NCBI RefSeq assembly: GCF_020497125.1
Contig: NC_059079.1
Span: forward strand, 53,517,114 to 53,581,113
DNA from: Mauremys mutica
Lineage: Eukaryota > Chordata > Testudines > Geoemydidae
Reading direction: 5' to 3'
DNA: 64,000 nt
Positions 36,781 through 48,960 of the stretch are shown piece after piece (position 1 is the stretch's first letter; each line of letters starts with the position of its first letter). The notes below the pieces were generated by a model. The model ran no database searches and had not been told where the DNA came from. It saw nothing but the letters and a program-made list of their open reading frames with translations. Position numbers and translations under genes: made by a program.

Positions 36781-36893
36781 TAGTGTTTCTCAATGACCGG
36801 TCTGTGGACTGGCGCTGTTCCCTGAGAGCTCCCTGGTACAGTTTAGGAAGGCAGCAAGCAGAGCCCTGGTATCAAAAAGGTTAAGAAACACTG
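36781..36893. mobile_element. hAT MITE, 113 bp (AGTGTTTCTCAA ends)
   Basis: TAGTGTTTCTCAA at the left and TTAAGAAACACTG at the right. Flanking 8-mers CCTTACAC and CCCTAGAC match at six of eight positions, an old insertion. Confidence 0.7.
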
Positions 36894-37679
36894 CCCTAGA
36901 CCACCTTCTGCTCCTAGAGCCAGGAATTCAGATGCCCAGTGTTCCACTGCTGTCTCCCAAACACTTGTCACGTGACTTTGCTGGTGGATTACATGTTTCT
37001 CTCTATGGGCTGGCCCACATAGAGTGTAACAGAATGCCTTCCCCCACACCACTTACTCCTATAGCAGAAGTGGAAAAGGTCTTGCGATACAAATCCTGCT
37101 TGTGGTGGAAAATAAAAGTTAGTGTTAAGACTCTGTTTGAATGATTGTATATTGCACAACACTACTTAGAAATGAATTTGATATTTTAGTGTTGCATATT
37201 TAGAGTCTGAACTTTGGCTCATGGGAGCTTTTAAGAACAGGATGTCGCATTTAATTATACAGTGTGGTTGAAACTGAGAACATACATGGGAGATCTTGCC
37301 TGTGTACCCAAGGAGTGGAAGATGCTACTTGTTTAAACTCCAGAAACTTGATTTAATAAACATATTTTCAGAAAGCAAACCTCATTCTCAAAGCTGTAAC
37401 ATTATAATGAGTGGGGTTTGGATGCCTCAGGCATTGCTAATGACCTACCGAGCCTTTCACTTATAGGTCACCAGTTTGAATCCAGCACAGATGAGTATGA
37501 CGACACCTATGTAAGGTGAGTTTGGTGGACAATGGTTCTAAATTCCATGTCACAAATTCATCATGCTGTTTCGCACTAAAATGAAAGTTCTTCATGGTAG
37601 GAACTGCATACAGAGCCTAGCCAATGGGACCTGGATCTCTAGCAAGAACAGAGGCCAAAATCTTACTTATGAAAAATTT

Positions 37680-37845
37680 GCAAAAGTTGGCAACAATGTA
37701 ATTGTCACAAACCTTTAGGCTGTGGGCAGAGAGAGTTCAAAAATCAGAAGACAGACCCAAAAACATGATTTAACTTTTTTGGACAATCTCACAAAATGTT
37801 GGGTCTGCCTCATGATTTTTGAACTTTTGGTGTTGGCAATAATGT
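37680..37845. mobile_element. Decayed hAT-like MITE (GTTGGCAA ends)
   Basis: Contains GGGTCTGCCTCATGATTTTT and GAACTTTTGGTGTTGGCAAT at the right, and AAAGTTGGCAACAATG at the left. Ends are worn. Confidence 0.4.
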
Positions 37846-38258
37846 CTTTTGCTCAAGCTGTAGAGGTTCCTGCTTTTAGATCTGGAGTACCTAGGTTAAA
37901 CCTCTGGGGATGACCAAGATGATGGCCATCCTATTATACACCAGTATCACAAAGGCTTCAGTAAAGGATTAAATTAAGGTCACCAAACACATTTACTGTT
38001 TATCACAGAAATTTCAGTAGAGATGGACAGGATATGTAGATCCTGTAGTATATCCCTTCACCTGATCAGAGTTATTGTCCACAGTTACAGTACAGTAGGA
38101 TTAAAAATACCAGAAATCTTTTTCTTATACATGTTTGATCCTCAAAGGGTGAAAGTCAATGATTAATAAAAATATGTGAATGGGCTCCACCTTGAGTCCT
38201 AGGGTAGCTGAACATTTCTGCTGAACTGATCAGTAGTGAAATAATTAACAATCCCGAC

Positions 38259-38381
38259 GAGGGTGACCAGATGTCCCGATTTTATAGGGACAGTCCCGAT
38301 ATTTGGGGCTTTTTCTTTTATAGGTTCCTATTACCCCCCACCCCCATGCCAATTTTTCACACTTGCTGTCTGGTCACCCTA
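38259..38381. mobile_element. hAT-type MITE (AGGGTGACCAGA ends), second copy
   Basis: Same family as 4209-4332, with AGGGTGACCAGATGTCCCG and CTGTCTGGTCACCCTA. Perfect 8-bp duplication ATCCCGAC at 38251-38258 and 38382-38389. Confidence 0.92.
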
Positions 38382-38389
38382 ATCCCGAC

Positions 38390-39757
38390 ATTCAAGCAAA
38401 CTTAATTAGATTTCAGATTTAGCACCTTTTGAGCTGAGTAAGACAGCATTGCACTGCTTTACATTTGGGAAGTTATCTTTTAACCATTAATGGACAAAAA
38501 CTTAAAAATACCGTTCCAAGGACACTCCTTGCCCTAACTGTGCTTCCAGTGAAGTCAATAATAAAACTTCCATTGAATTCAATGGAAGGAGGTTTAGGCC
38601 ACTCCTGCAAATTTCTGAAAAAACTCACCCATAAAGCTTAATTCTTCAGAAACTTCTAGGGCCACCAGAGAAGTGCTGGTCAGGAGAATTAGTTATTACA
38701 GCCTGAATCTGACCCCTTATAATGAGTAGCTAAAAACTAGTGTCAGAATAATCACACCACACTTGTTAATTTATCAGTCATATTTTATTCATTATATAGT
38801 TTAGCTATATAACAACTCATATTTATATTGATAAAAGTAGTATTTGAATTGAGGGGAGAGGGAAAAAAGGTGATTCCTCTGCCTCTAGTGGAGTTTAGAC
38901 CTCACTCTGACAGCTATGCCTGGGGTAATTTTTATGCTTGGCTCACACGTATAGTTCTGGATAATACACCAGATTCCCCACATATCAGGCATTATCAAAA
39001 CTTTTCCCCACAAGAACCTATCCCTGAGACCTCTTCTGCAAGCACTTTATTCTTTCTATATAAATATGTATCAAACAATTTAGCCTACTTAGTAAGGGGG
39101 AAAGATGTCCTGAATGCAGAGGGAAACAGCTCCTGTGCAACAGAGAACACTCGCAGTGGAGTGTACCAGAATGTGAGAACTCAAGCTGGTGTCTTCAGTG
39201 GCTGATGGACTGGAACTCCAGTTTGCACATAAGCACTCTAGAGCAGGAGAATGAGTTAGCAAAATATGAGAGAGGGCGCCACATGACCTGTCCGCCTAGA
39301 ACGTGCATGCAGGTTGCACCGGTCTTGCTTAATCTCTCTCTCACACAGAAATCTTGATGTCTCACTTTTTTTTTCCATGTACAAGAATAACTTGAGGCTC
39401 TCTGTTAGCTTTACTCCACAGTATCAAGGTCAAAAGAACCTCACCCTCACATCATTGCATCTGTTTGCAGGCCTCGAAGCCATTGTCCCAGCTTTATTAC
39501 AGAATCCTGAATGGTTCTTTCCACTGCCACACATCAGGATGCAAAGAAAGCTTGTGCTACAACACACTGTTGCAAATAAAAGACCAATCCCAGTATACTC
39601 TGAAAACTCATCCATACATCTATTCCCACTGAAATTGCTAGTTCTAGGGATGCAACAGGGATATAGTGCATTAACTAAAATGCTATACAGTTATATATCA
39701 ATCCATTTTCCTGCTCCCCACTAAAACATAAGGACTGAGGTTTGAAGTGTTTCCCTC
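38390..39757. other. Intron sequence, nothing recognised
   Basis: Open frames of 125 and 136 codons on + (38828-39205, 39314-39724) have no domain, signal peptide or convincing splice context; I treat them as chance. Confidence 0.4.
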
Positions 39758-40862
39758 TGTGACGTTCTGTACTTCGGGGGAACACCCTACACCCCTATGT
39801 TCATTCTTATAATATGAATGCAAAGTTTGTCATGTCGGGTGTCTTTGGAAGGCTCATGATGTACTGAGCATTGTTGTTATGGTAATGTTATAGTAGTAAT
39901 TGTTGTTATAGTAATGTTATAGGTTGTAATTTCATGTATATAGTTATGAGGCAGAAAATGTGTCCTCATAGCTTAAAGCAAACCCAGGCAAAAACTCTCC
40001 AGAAGCAGAGGGGGTAGTTCACACCTCATCAGGGCATGTATGGGACAAACCAAGCCCAGCCTCATGGGAACAAAGGACACTGGCCTAGACAACAACAAAG
40101 GATCTGTTGGACTCTCAAGTGAGTCATCCCTCTTCCTTTGGTCAGTTTGGGACTGCAATGAGGTAATGCTCACCTGACTCTGAAGGGAGGGAGGCAAAGC
40201 CAAGAGGGAAGAAAGGACATGATAAAAGGGAGAGACATTTGCCAGGCTCTTCCTCTCTCTTCCACCTCCATCTACAGACCTCACCACTAAGCGACTGAAG
40301 CGCTGATCAAAGGGGAGAGCCGGGCTGAAGGGCAACCAGCCAGCCTGTGGTGAGAAGCATCTAAGTTTGTAAGGGCACTGAAAGTGTTAAGATCAGCTTA
40401 GAATGTGTTTTGCTTTTATTTCATTTGATCAAATCCGACTTGTTATGCTTTGACTTATAATCATTTAAAATCTATCTTTGTAGTTAATAAATCTGTTTGT
40501 TTATCCTACCTGAAGCAGTGTGTTTGGTTTGAAGCGTGTCAGAGAGTCCCCTTGGGATAAGAAGCCTGACATGTATCAATTTCTTTGTTAAATTGACGAA
40601 CTCATATAAGCTTGCAATGTACAGCGGTCATAACTGGACACTGCAAGACGGAGGTTCCTAAGGTTGTGTCTGGGACTGGAGATATTGGCTAGTATCATTC
40701 AGTTGCACAATCCAAGGAGCAGCTTACATGCCAGATGCTGTGCGTGAACAGCCCAGGAGTGGGAGTTCTCACAGCAGAACAGGGTAAGGCTGGCTCCTAG
40801 AGTCAAGGATTGGCGTGACCTAGCAAATCACTAGTCTGGATAACACCACGGGGAACGTCGCA
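39758..40862 (+). repeat. Solo LTR of an endogenous retrovirus, about 1.1 kb
   Basis: Begins TGTGACGTT and ends AACGTCGCA, inverted tips with one mismatch. CCCTC precedes it and CCCTA follows it, a 4-5 bp target duplication. It has an AATAAA near 40488 and no coding region between it and a second LTR, so the internal virus has been lost by recombination. Only an old regulatory remnant remains; the retroviral class is not assigned. Confidence 0.75.
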
Positions 40863-41544
40863 CCCTACCCATGGGAACCCAAGGGAATTATGTTCAAAAA
40901 GTTCCCTCCATCTCTCCCAGGGGATAGAATAGGTAAAAGGCCTTCTTATCTAGGGTGCCTCTAATATACTTTAACCTCCTAAAGTAAAAGTGGCTTCATG
41001 CAGCCAATTTAAATGAGTTCATAAATAGCCTGAAATCTTTACTAGATACCCATTAGCCAGAGGACTAAACCTCCTGGACAAAAGCTGATACAAATGATGA
41101 GTGATGGCCCAAAATGGGAAAATTCAAGGCACCACACTGGAGATAAGCTGTCAGAGAAATTCTGAATACCACAGTAATACTGACAAGTCTCTTATTAATT
41201 TTATTTTGCTGTTGCTTGGGAAACTTATAAGCAACAGCAGAGGCAATGCTATTGTCTATTTGTAGACAGGAATACATTGGTTCATATTTGCAATCATAAG
41301 GGAATGCTTCTAAATCAAAGTTCAAATTGTGCAGAGATAGATGGCTTACTGTTACTCACTGGGGACAATATACCATTCATTATATGCAAGTGGATTTTTC
41401 AGCGCTGTAGTTGACACAAAGAAAGGTTCATACTTTACCTTTCCTACACACAGCTTCACATCTCCCTTTACAATTGATTAGGATACACTGCAGCACTTTT
41501 TCATTTCAAAACTATGAAACCTTTTAATTCAGTGCCACTAAAAG
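40863..41544. other. Intron sequence, nothing recognised
   Basis: AT-rich, no coding or repeat signals. Confidence 0.4.
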
Positions 41545-42243
41545 TAGGGCCGGCTCCAGACACCAGCAAAACAAGCAGGTGCTTGGGGCGGCACATTTCT
41601 AGGGGCGGCATTCTGGCGCCGGCCATCATAGGTGCCGACTCTGGGGCATGGGGAAAAAGTGCCCCTGCCAACGCAGCTCGCCTCTGCTCCGCCTCCCCCT
41701 GCTCCCCTGAGTGTGCCGCTGCCACTCCGCTTCTCCCTTCTCCCTCCCAGGCTTGCTGCACGCGAAACAGCTGTTTCGCGCAGCAAGTCTGGGAGGGAGG
41801 AGAAGCCGAGTGGCGGGTGCTCAGGGGAGGCAGCGGTGGTGGAGCGGAGGTGAGGTGGAGCAGGGAGTGGTTCCTCTACCCCCCATTACTTCCTGCGCCC
41901 CCCCCATCCTAGCTCACCTCCGCTCTGCCTGCTCCCCTGAACACGCCGCTGCTCCGCTTCTCTGCCCTCCCTCGCCTGAGAAGGATGGGGGAAGAAGCGG
42001 AGCAGTGGCGCACCCAGGGGAGCAGGCGGAGCGGAGGTGAGCTAGGGCGGGAGGGTGCAGGGGGGGCCCCAGGAAGCAATGGGGAGGGGAAATGCGGCAC
42101 ACCCGGAGGAGGAGGAGGCGGGGCTGGGGATTTGGGGAAGCGGTGGAGTTTGGGTGGGGCCAGGGGAAGGGGGGCACAAAAAAAAGGAGGGGCGGCCAAA
42201 TTTTTTTTTGCTTGAGGCGGCGAAAATCCTAGAGCTGGCCCTG
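41545..42243. mobile_element. hAT MITE, 699 bp (CAGGGCCGGCTCC ends)
   Basis: Left TAGGGCCGGCTCCAGACACC, right CTAGAGCTGGCCCTG; flanking 8-mers ACTAAAAG and ACCAAAAG, one mismatch. The GC-rich middle has inverted blocks (GAAACAGCTGTTTCGCG near 41764). The many open frames here are composition artefacts. Confidence 0.85.
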
Positions 42244-42424
42244 ACCAAAAGGTCTGTTTTATGCCTTGTGTTGTCCCCAAGACACATAATCATGTATCCA
42301 AAAAGAACCCTCCTATGGCCTTCTGAACATGCTCCAAACTATTGTATAGCACAGCAACCAATACATTGTAATGGCAATGCCAGCCAAAGGTCTGTCAAAG
42401 TAACGACACTGTAAAGTTAAACAT

Positions 42425-42700
42425 GGGATTGTGACCATACTCCTTTTCAGGATTAGTGGGCAAAGCACAGAAGTGGGACTATTTGAGATGTGGGTTCTAT
42501 CCGCAGCTCTGCCACAGATGATAGACCCATTATGTGACTCTAAAAAAGTCATTTAGCTTTGCTAAACCTCTTTCCCCATCTGTAAATTGGAGATAATACT
42601 TTCCTACCACCTATAGGCATGACATAAAACCTAATTCATTTATGTTTGTGAAGTGCTCTGAGAGCCTCAGATCAATGATCCTGCAGAAGTGCAAGGTGTT
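42425..42700 (+). repeat. MIR-like CORE-SINE, nearly full length
   Basis: Runs from GGGTTCTATCCGCAGCTCTG through CTCTTTCCCCATCTGTAAAT to GTTTGTGAAGTGCTCTGAGA, the order of a full CORE-SINE with its 3' tail. Confidence 0.75.
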
Positions 42701-45629
42701 AATTAGCAAGGATGATCAAATTCACTAGAATGTTCACACAATCCCCAGTATGTGACATTATTACAGAAACACAACTTCTATCAAATTCTCAGGAGAAAAT
42801 AAGACCCGTGTCTAAAACAAATACATATAAAAAGTTTTTCAATAGAATTGCATAAACAACAACAATTATTGGTTCTCATGTGGTCCAAAACATTCAAGTT
42901 AAACATACCAGAATTTACAAACAGAACATTGTATTCCATTTCTGAGGAGTTGGGTTGGGAGTGGGAACCTTCCTAAACATTTGGAGCCTAATTTTAAAAT
43001 GTGACCCTCTTATAAGAAGATCTGGAATCTGGGTGTCACATTAAGGTGCCATATTTATAACTGGGCTACCTTTAAAAATACAAGATGTGTACGACATATT
43101 GTTCATGCTCTCTCAGTTATATATCTAGTGCACTAGCTGACATTTATATTTCATGGTAAAGTAATTATCTTACCTTCATTTTTCCTTGTAAATTAAGATA
43201 AAATTATGATTGTTTATTCTTTAAAACAGACATTCACTAAAAATATTTGTTTAAAATACAGCCAGAACTACGTGGGACCAAATTCCATTCTGGTGTGACT
43301 CCACTTGCTTTAACAAAGTAGCACCAAGGATTAATCTGTCCCATTAGGCTCATTTTCCATTCCAAAATTCCTTAATGGCATAAAAGAGTGAGCTGGCTGG
43401 CCACAGTCATTAAATACAGGCATTCTGGATCTGGTCCTACTCCCACTGAACTCAATGAGAGTTAACTAGTGGGATGTCAGAACCAAACACAGACAACTGC
43501 AAAAGTAGTCTTTGATCTTGAGCTTTAGTTCTGATGCAAAATTTCCCTGTGCCAACCCTCCTTAATTTAGTTTTGTAATAAAATTTTGCCATGGGATATA
43601 AATGTTTGCTGGAGATTTCTTTGTCAATAGCAACCTGCACAGTCTATGCAACTTCTACTTTCTTCTTTAGGCACTGGCAAACTGATTGCCAAACCCCACT
43701 CAGATATACTGGATGCTTCACAAGTACATGGAACTTAACACAGTGGCTAGTTATTATCAGAAGACAGGTCTGGGGTTAAAAAAGAGGTGGAATGGGATTG
43801 ATCAAAACAACCCAAAATTTCAATGGAGGGGTAGGGTACAATCAGAACCTAAATCCAGAACTTAGTTTTGTTGGGACCACCATTCTGGACCAATCCAAAT
43901 CCAGATTCCAACTCTCAAACTATAGGTATTCAATATCTCTCTAAATAGGTCCCATCTCTAGTGGTTAATTTTTTCTCTTCTACAAGGGGACAGTCGTTTG
44001 GCTTAGGTGTTATTAAAACTCTGTTCATCTCCACCACCTCAAAACCACATTGTGTCCATACATTTATACTGCAGCACTGAGATAACATATAACATACTGT
44101 AAATATATTACCATTTGTGTCAGAGATGGCAGGACTTGTAAAGGACTCAGAAGTCATTTGATAGTTTGTGTGTCAGAAATGGATAAGCAGGGCACAATCT
44201 TTTTTTTTTAATGAACATTTACTTGATGTGATGCACCAAATAACTTTTTCTTTAAAAAAAAAAATTATGACTGACAAGACTGGATTTTCCTAATAAGCAT
44301 GGGACACTGGAAGATCCTCAAAGTCTTTCAAATGACATCACATCTGAGTTTTTTTGTTTATGCCTTCACAACGTCTACAGTAACACTTTTATAAAACATT
44401 ACAATTCTTTCCTCAGCAATACATTTAGGTGACCTAAATGTTACATCTATCCCAGAAGTACTGTAGGAACTGCTTCTAGTGAAGCTCTATGCAGTAGAAA
44501 TATGTAAGTCAGTCTTCTCAATATTGATTCTAAATTCTGCCAACCAATTCTGTACAAAATTGTTCTGTGCAAACCTGTTATGAAAAAGGCCTTGTGCAGA
44601 GAAACAAAAGGCACTCTCGAGGTTTTCTTCATCTATCATGTACCACTCCACATCGACTTAAGAGGGCCTCTTTTTGAGCCAATTGATTACTACTTTTTGA
44701 AACTGGTCCAGACAACAGCTGGATTAATCTGGGTATATGAAGCAGAGACACGCAAGAGGACAGATTGTTGGAGATCTTTGGTGAACACTTTCCTCCCTCA
44801 GCATCTACAATGATCATCTCCACTCAATACCTGGTTATCTGAGTCTGGTTGGACCACTTCACTAGCCAACATGGGACAAGCTGTACTAAAAGTGACTGAA
44901 TCCAACAGAGCTCAGTGTATACTATGTAATGTGACCTCAGGAACAAACTAATATACACAAGGCCAAATTCAGCCCAGCTGTAATAGTGTAACTCCACTGG
45001 AAGAAATGGCATCACATCAGGTATGAATCTGGCCTATAAGATCTGATGCTATGAGGCACTAAGTGTCTTCAAAACACACTAAAGCTCTGCATTTCACAGG
45101 AACAAACCTCCAATAAGATAAATGCAAATTAAAAAATTCCAACAATAGCTAAGTTTATAAGACAGGGATGGTCCAGTTACTTATCCAGTAGTCCATCCAG
45201 ACCATGACATGCAAAGACAGTGGAAGTCTTTGAAGATGAAGGTCTAATTACCTATTGCATTCATACTGTGGTCTCACACTCCTTGCAGGACACCAGTTGG
45301 AAAGGATACATAATAGACACCACCACCTCACAAAAAAAGAACTAGCCAGTTTGTCTATCTAGCAGATGAGCATAAGGCAAATCACAGAGTGGAATCATTC
45401 AAATCTTAAATAATGACCAGACAGGCATAACTTAAAGAATCTCCCATAGCCACCTCTTCACCTAACAGTATTTCAAAAAGAATAGCACTAGATATGGGCC
45501 AAGAAATGGGACACGATGCAGTCTGAGAGCCAGTGATCTTTATTCTAGATTTGTAGAAATTCGACTCTGTACTAGATCCACAAGATTAGTGACCAATTCT
45601 GGAACACAGAGTTTCTTAACCATCTTCTG
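42701..45629. other. Intron sequence, short repeat trace at 43430-43480
   Basis: TCCTACTCCCACTGAACTC at 43434-43452 belongs to the small recurrent palindromic repeat. No other feature recognised. Confidence 0.4.
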
Positions 45630-45722
45630 AAGCACCTGGTATTGGCCACTCTCAGCGATAGGATATTGGACTTGACACATCAGAGTTTGATCAGATATGG
45701 CAATTGCTGCATTCCTATGATT
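45630..45722 (+). mobile_element. Old CR1 3' fragment
   Basis: CACCTGGTATTGGCCACTC and ATGGCAATTGCTGCATTCC follow the CR1 3' UTR order at lower identity than the other copies. Confidence 0.5.
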
Positions 45723-48178
45723 CAAGGTAGAAGCCAATATGGGAGAAATTGCTATTGGCTTGTGTGTGGGGGGGGATTACAGAAATAGAGTTTTCAAAAA
45801 TTATTGTAGATTTAAGATGACAGTATTTATTTTCCATTTTAAAACATTCACTAAAGTGGACCAAATGATCATTTTGTACAAAATCTTCACCTCCAAGGCT
45901 ATATGTGGAAGTTGAGCTTTCATCTAAAGATGCAAAACAGATTATAATAATATAAAATTTGATACTGCAAACAGGTTTTGCTGTATGCTTTCCAATTTAT
46001 AAGGGTTCAATTATCATTTTAATTACTAAATGAAATGTTAACATTTAAGTAATCAAGGAAAGGGATTTCCTGGGGGGTCAAAGGAAAGAGACAACAAGGG
46101 GAGGGGGCTTCCTGGGTTTTGGGAAAGAAAGAGGCACTGGAGTTGTGGTTCCTGTGCATTGGGGGGAGCAACAAAGAGGCATGGAAGACAGAGGTGGAAA
46201 ACCAGACGGAAATGGGAGCAAGGAGAGTGCAGAGACAGTGAAAAAAGGAGGGGAGTGAGAGACTGTAAAAGGAAAAACCATAGGGAAGAGTAGGCAAAAG
46301 GAATAGAGTGACTGAGGGAGAGAACACAAAGGGGAATGGGGATTGGAATGAAAAGAGGATTTATGGAAACGAGACTTAAAAGTAACCTGCAATACAAGCA
46401 AAGCATTGAAAGAATCACTGAAATATAAGTTGGGTGTCCTACCCAAAGCTAGGGAGGAGCAAAGGGAAGGAGCAAATCTATACTAACTTTTTTTTAAAAT
46501 GTCTTTGCCTGACAAAAATTACCATCCTGCTTCTGGGTTTGAGAAAAGTCTTCCAGAAAAAATCATCCTAAAAAGCAGAGTAACTGGTTAGCTGCTACAG
46601 TGAATCACTCTGGGGGGGGATTTTGTCTGTTTAGAATGCATTTGGTCAATCTTCCACTGAAAAGTAAAAGTTTTAAAATTAAAAGGCAAGAAAATCAAAA
46701 GGGAACTGTCAACCTGAAATCCAGATGATTTTTTTTAAATGACATAAAGTTGTTTCAGACTCTACAGTCAACCCAGAATGCCCCCAGCTGATTTTTGTGG
46801 CTTTACAATCACCATATCCTATTTTTAAAAAGTGTGTGTTTCAGGCAGCACCAGGAAGACAAAGGAAACTGACTGCCTTCACAGAAGAAATAGTGAAGCT
46901 GACAATTTTCATAGAAGGCAGTCTGATATCATGATGGACCACCTTATAAAAACATAGTAAATATAAAAATGCACCAAATAGACAAACTGAAAAAAGAAAA
47001 CATGAATTTTTCAATAATCTTTCAGCATTATAGATATTAGCTGTTATTTTTGACAATATCAGGTAAACATTTTGCAGGCAGATATCTTGGAGGGGATGGT
47101 TCTCTTTTTTACATTGATGGCGTCACTCTAAAAGCACCTAAATATCTGAAATAGGGGGAAGGGAGTCTTACCTGAGTTCCTGTGACTGATTCCTAGAATG
47201 TTGCAATCTGAAGTGTCTCAGAGGAAACTAGACCCAGGAAACTCGTGTTCTAAAACTGATTTTTTTGGTTTGGGATTTTGTTAAAAAAAGTTTGGTTTGA
47301 ACTTCTCTGTGTGCTGGCTACTCCATGTCACAGCCTAGGGGCATCCAGTTCCTATTTCCTTTAAGAGAGGTTTGACAAGGGAAGAGGAGAAAGCCAGAGA
47401 AAAGGGATAGGAAAGGGACAGAAAACAGATACTGAAAAACAGGAAGGCAAGATATACAGCAGAAAGGAAAAAAAGTGGAATGAGGGAAAGACATGAGCAG
47501 CAGAAGCACCACAGTAGAATAGCTACTTGTTTCACAGAAAGCTTGTTGAAGAAGTACACAAAGACTACAAACAAATGTGTGATTTTATCAGAGGAGGCAG
47601 GAGACATGATTCTGTGGGTGTAGGTAATGGAACTCTGTAGTCTAAAATTCTTTTTATGTTCTTTAGTAGGACAAAGTCTAGTTTTAACATAAAATGGTTT
47701 TTGCGAGAGCAATACTGGATCCTTTCAAAGTCTGTGTGCCTGTGCATGTTTTTAAATCAATTTGTGTGTATCTGATGGGGAAATACAGGCATATTCAGCA
47801 CTCAGAGGTGACAATCCATATTTGCTTATGCACATGACAGGAGGGAGGGAGTTAACACAATGTAACTTGTTATTGGAAAATTATTCTGGTTGAGAATTCC
47901 ATATAAAAAGGGTGACAGACATTAAACAAAATATGTATGCACTGATCTTCGAAAGTGCACAAAGTTGCCTTTTATTTTTTATTTCATTTCCAAGGAGAAT
48001 TCTGTGCTCTGTGCTACTTGCTCACCCTTTTTTTCTAAAATGTGGTTGCAACCCTCTGCCTTTACATATTATATACTGCATTTACTTAATTCAGCAGATG
48101 ACACCAAAATCTTAACACACATACATGCACACACATGGATCTTCCCAGTTAATTGGACTTGGAAAAATATTTCCTTAC
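45723..48178. other. Intron sequence adjoining HMCN1 exon 1
   Basis: Purine-rich on + between 46070 and 46330 and again at 47370-47520, which gives pyrimidine-rich, leucine/serine-rich minus frames I reject as genes. The HMCN1 donor lies at its right edge. Confidence 0.5.
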
Positions 48179-48467
48179 CTGGATCATGGAAAGGCACCAA
48201 AGCAAAGTTGTAAAGTGGTTTCTTAGGTCTTTTCAGAGAGGTTTCCAAAATTTTAGATGCTCCTTCAATAACTTGAACTAAGTCATCATACATAGAGCCA
48301 GTCACATCAAACACAAATGCCAAGGTGGATGCTCCCTCTGGGATTTCTTCAGCTCTGGGCTCCTTCTCTGCACTGGCATCTTGTGCATAGCAAGAAGAAA
48401 AGAGAGCCAGCAAGAATACTATGCAGAATCCCACTCTCCAGGTGGGGATATTTCCACGGGAAATCAT
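48179..48467 (-). CDS. HMCN1: Hemicentin-1, first coding exon (signal peptide and start of the vWA domain)
   Basis: Hemicentin-1 is a very large secreted extracellular-matrix protein: an N-terminal von Willebrand A domain, a long array of Ig domains, then EGF repeats. This exon encodes residues 1-96 plus one base. Residues 13-28 are a hydrophobic signal-peptide core ([12 protein letters not shown]) with likely cleavage just before QDA. An acidic linker follows (RAEEIPEG, 38-45), then the first vWA strand FVFDVTGSM at 51-59. D54, T56 and S58 stand in the MIDAS metal-site positions. The exon ends in FHDP plus G, followed on the minus strand by the donor GTAAGG, so the reading beyond 48179 is intron. 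The start is the first ATG ahead of the signal peptide. I recognise the segment from the strong conservation of the vWA start in vertebrate hemicentin-1; hemicentin-2 is the alternative, but the [19 protein letters not shown] stretch fits HMCN1. The later exons lie outside the window. Confidence 0.93.
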
Positions 48468-48960
48468 TTTTCTCCCCAGTGCCTAAGCAGCGTGCTTAGT
48501 ACTCACTAAGTGTCAGAGGGCTTCCACTGCAGTGGAGAAATACATTTGAACTTTTTAAAAAACAAACAAAACAAAACCTTTTCTGCACAACTTAGATCTG
48601 AGTTGCTATTCCCCCTACACCCACACACTCCACCAGACCTTTGAGAGAGGGAGGGAGAGGGATGCAGCAGCTTTTGTTTGTGTGTAGTTTCTGGTTTCTC
48701 TCCCTTTCCTTTCTACTTGTCTGCAGGACTTTTGTAGTGTTTCATGGAGTGAGGGGCGAGAGTCCCATCCATGCCCTACTGTGTTTGTTGCTGCTGCTGT
48801 TGGAATCTTTGGCAAGAGGCAGAGAGGCGCTCCCAATGTGCTGCTGCTGCTGCTGCTGCTGTTGGAGTCTTTGGCCAGAGCCTGAGGTTCCCAACTGCTG
48901 CTGTGAGACACAAGGAGCGGATGCCTAGCCCAGCCTCGGCTTCCCATTGGTCACCCGTTC
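48468..48960 (-). promoter_or_regulatory. HMCN1: HMCN1 5' UTR and putative proximal promoter
   Basis: This is the stretch directly upstream of the HMCN1 start codon. A CCAAT box reads on the minus strand at 48946-48950 (GACCAATGGG). A pure (CTG)n run at about 48838-48862 on the + strand (CAG on the transcript strand) and other CTG/CAG-rich stretches fall between it and the ATG, so they would sit in the 5' UTR or the promoter. I see no convincing TATA box at a standard distance. The transcription start is not fixed by sequence alone; 48850-48920 is a guess from the CCAAT position. Confidence 0.5.
48838..48862. repeat. (CTG)n trinucleotide run in the HMCN1 5' UTR/promoter region
   Basis: GCTGCTGCTGCTGCTGCTG on the + strand, (CAG)n on the transcript strand. 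Further CTG-rich stretches occur at 48788-48802 and 48893-48902. Confidence 0.9.

Larger units (their letters stand above)
1..48178 (-). other. HMCN1: HMCN1 intron 1 (partial), filled with interspersed repeats
   Basis: The HMCN1 exon 1 donor is at 48178/48179 and I found no segment resembling the next part of the vWA domain on the minus strand, so the rest of the window to the left reads as intron 1. The repeats recognised inside it are listed separately. Long first introns are normal for this gene. An unrelated nested gene cannot be excluded, but no host open reading frame with a recognisable domain was seen. Confidence 0.7.

Noticed and set aside
39758..40862. Provirus with coding capacity
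   Set aside because: No gag, pol or env-like sequence is flanked by a second copy of the LTR in the window.
41501..42414. Many overlapping open frames on both strands
   Set aside because: They lie within a GC-rich hAT MITE with clear termini and target duplication.
46019..46446. Three overlapping minus open frames rich in Ser/Leu/Phe
   Set aside because: Direct result of a purine-rich + strand tract; three frames open at once with similar composition.
48615..48947. 110-codon minus open frame upstream of HMCN1
   Set aside because: Serine-rich because of the CTG/CAG runs; it lies in the putative 5' UTR and promoter.
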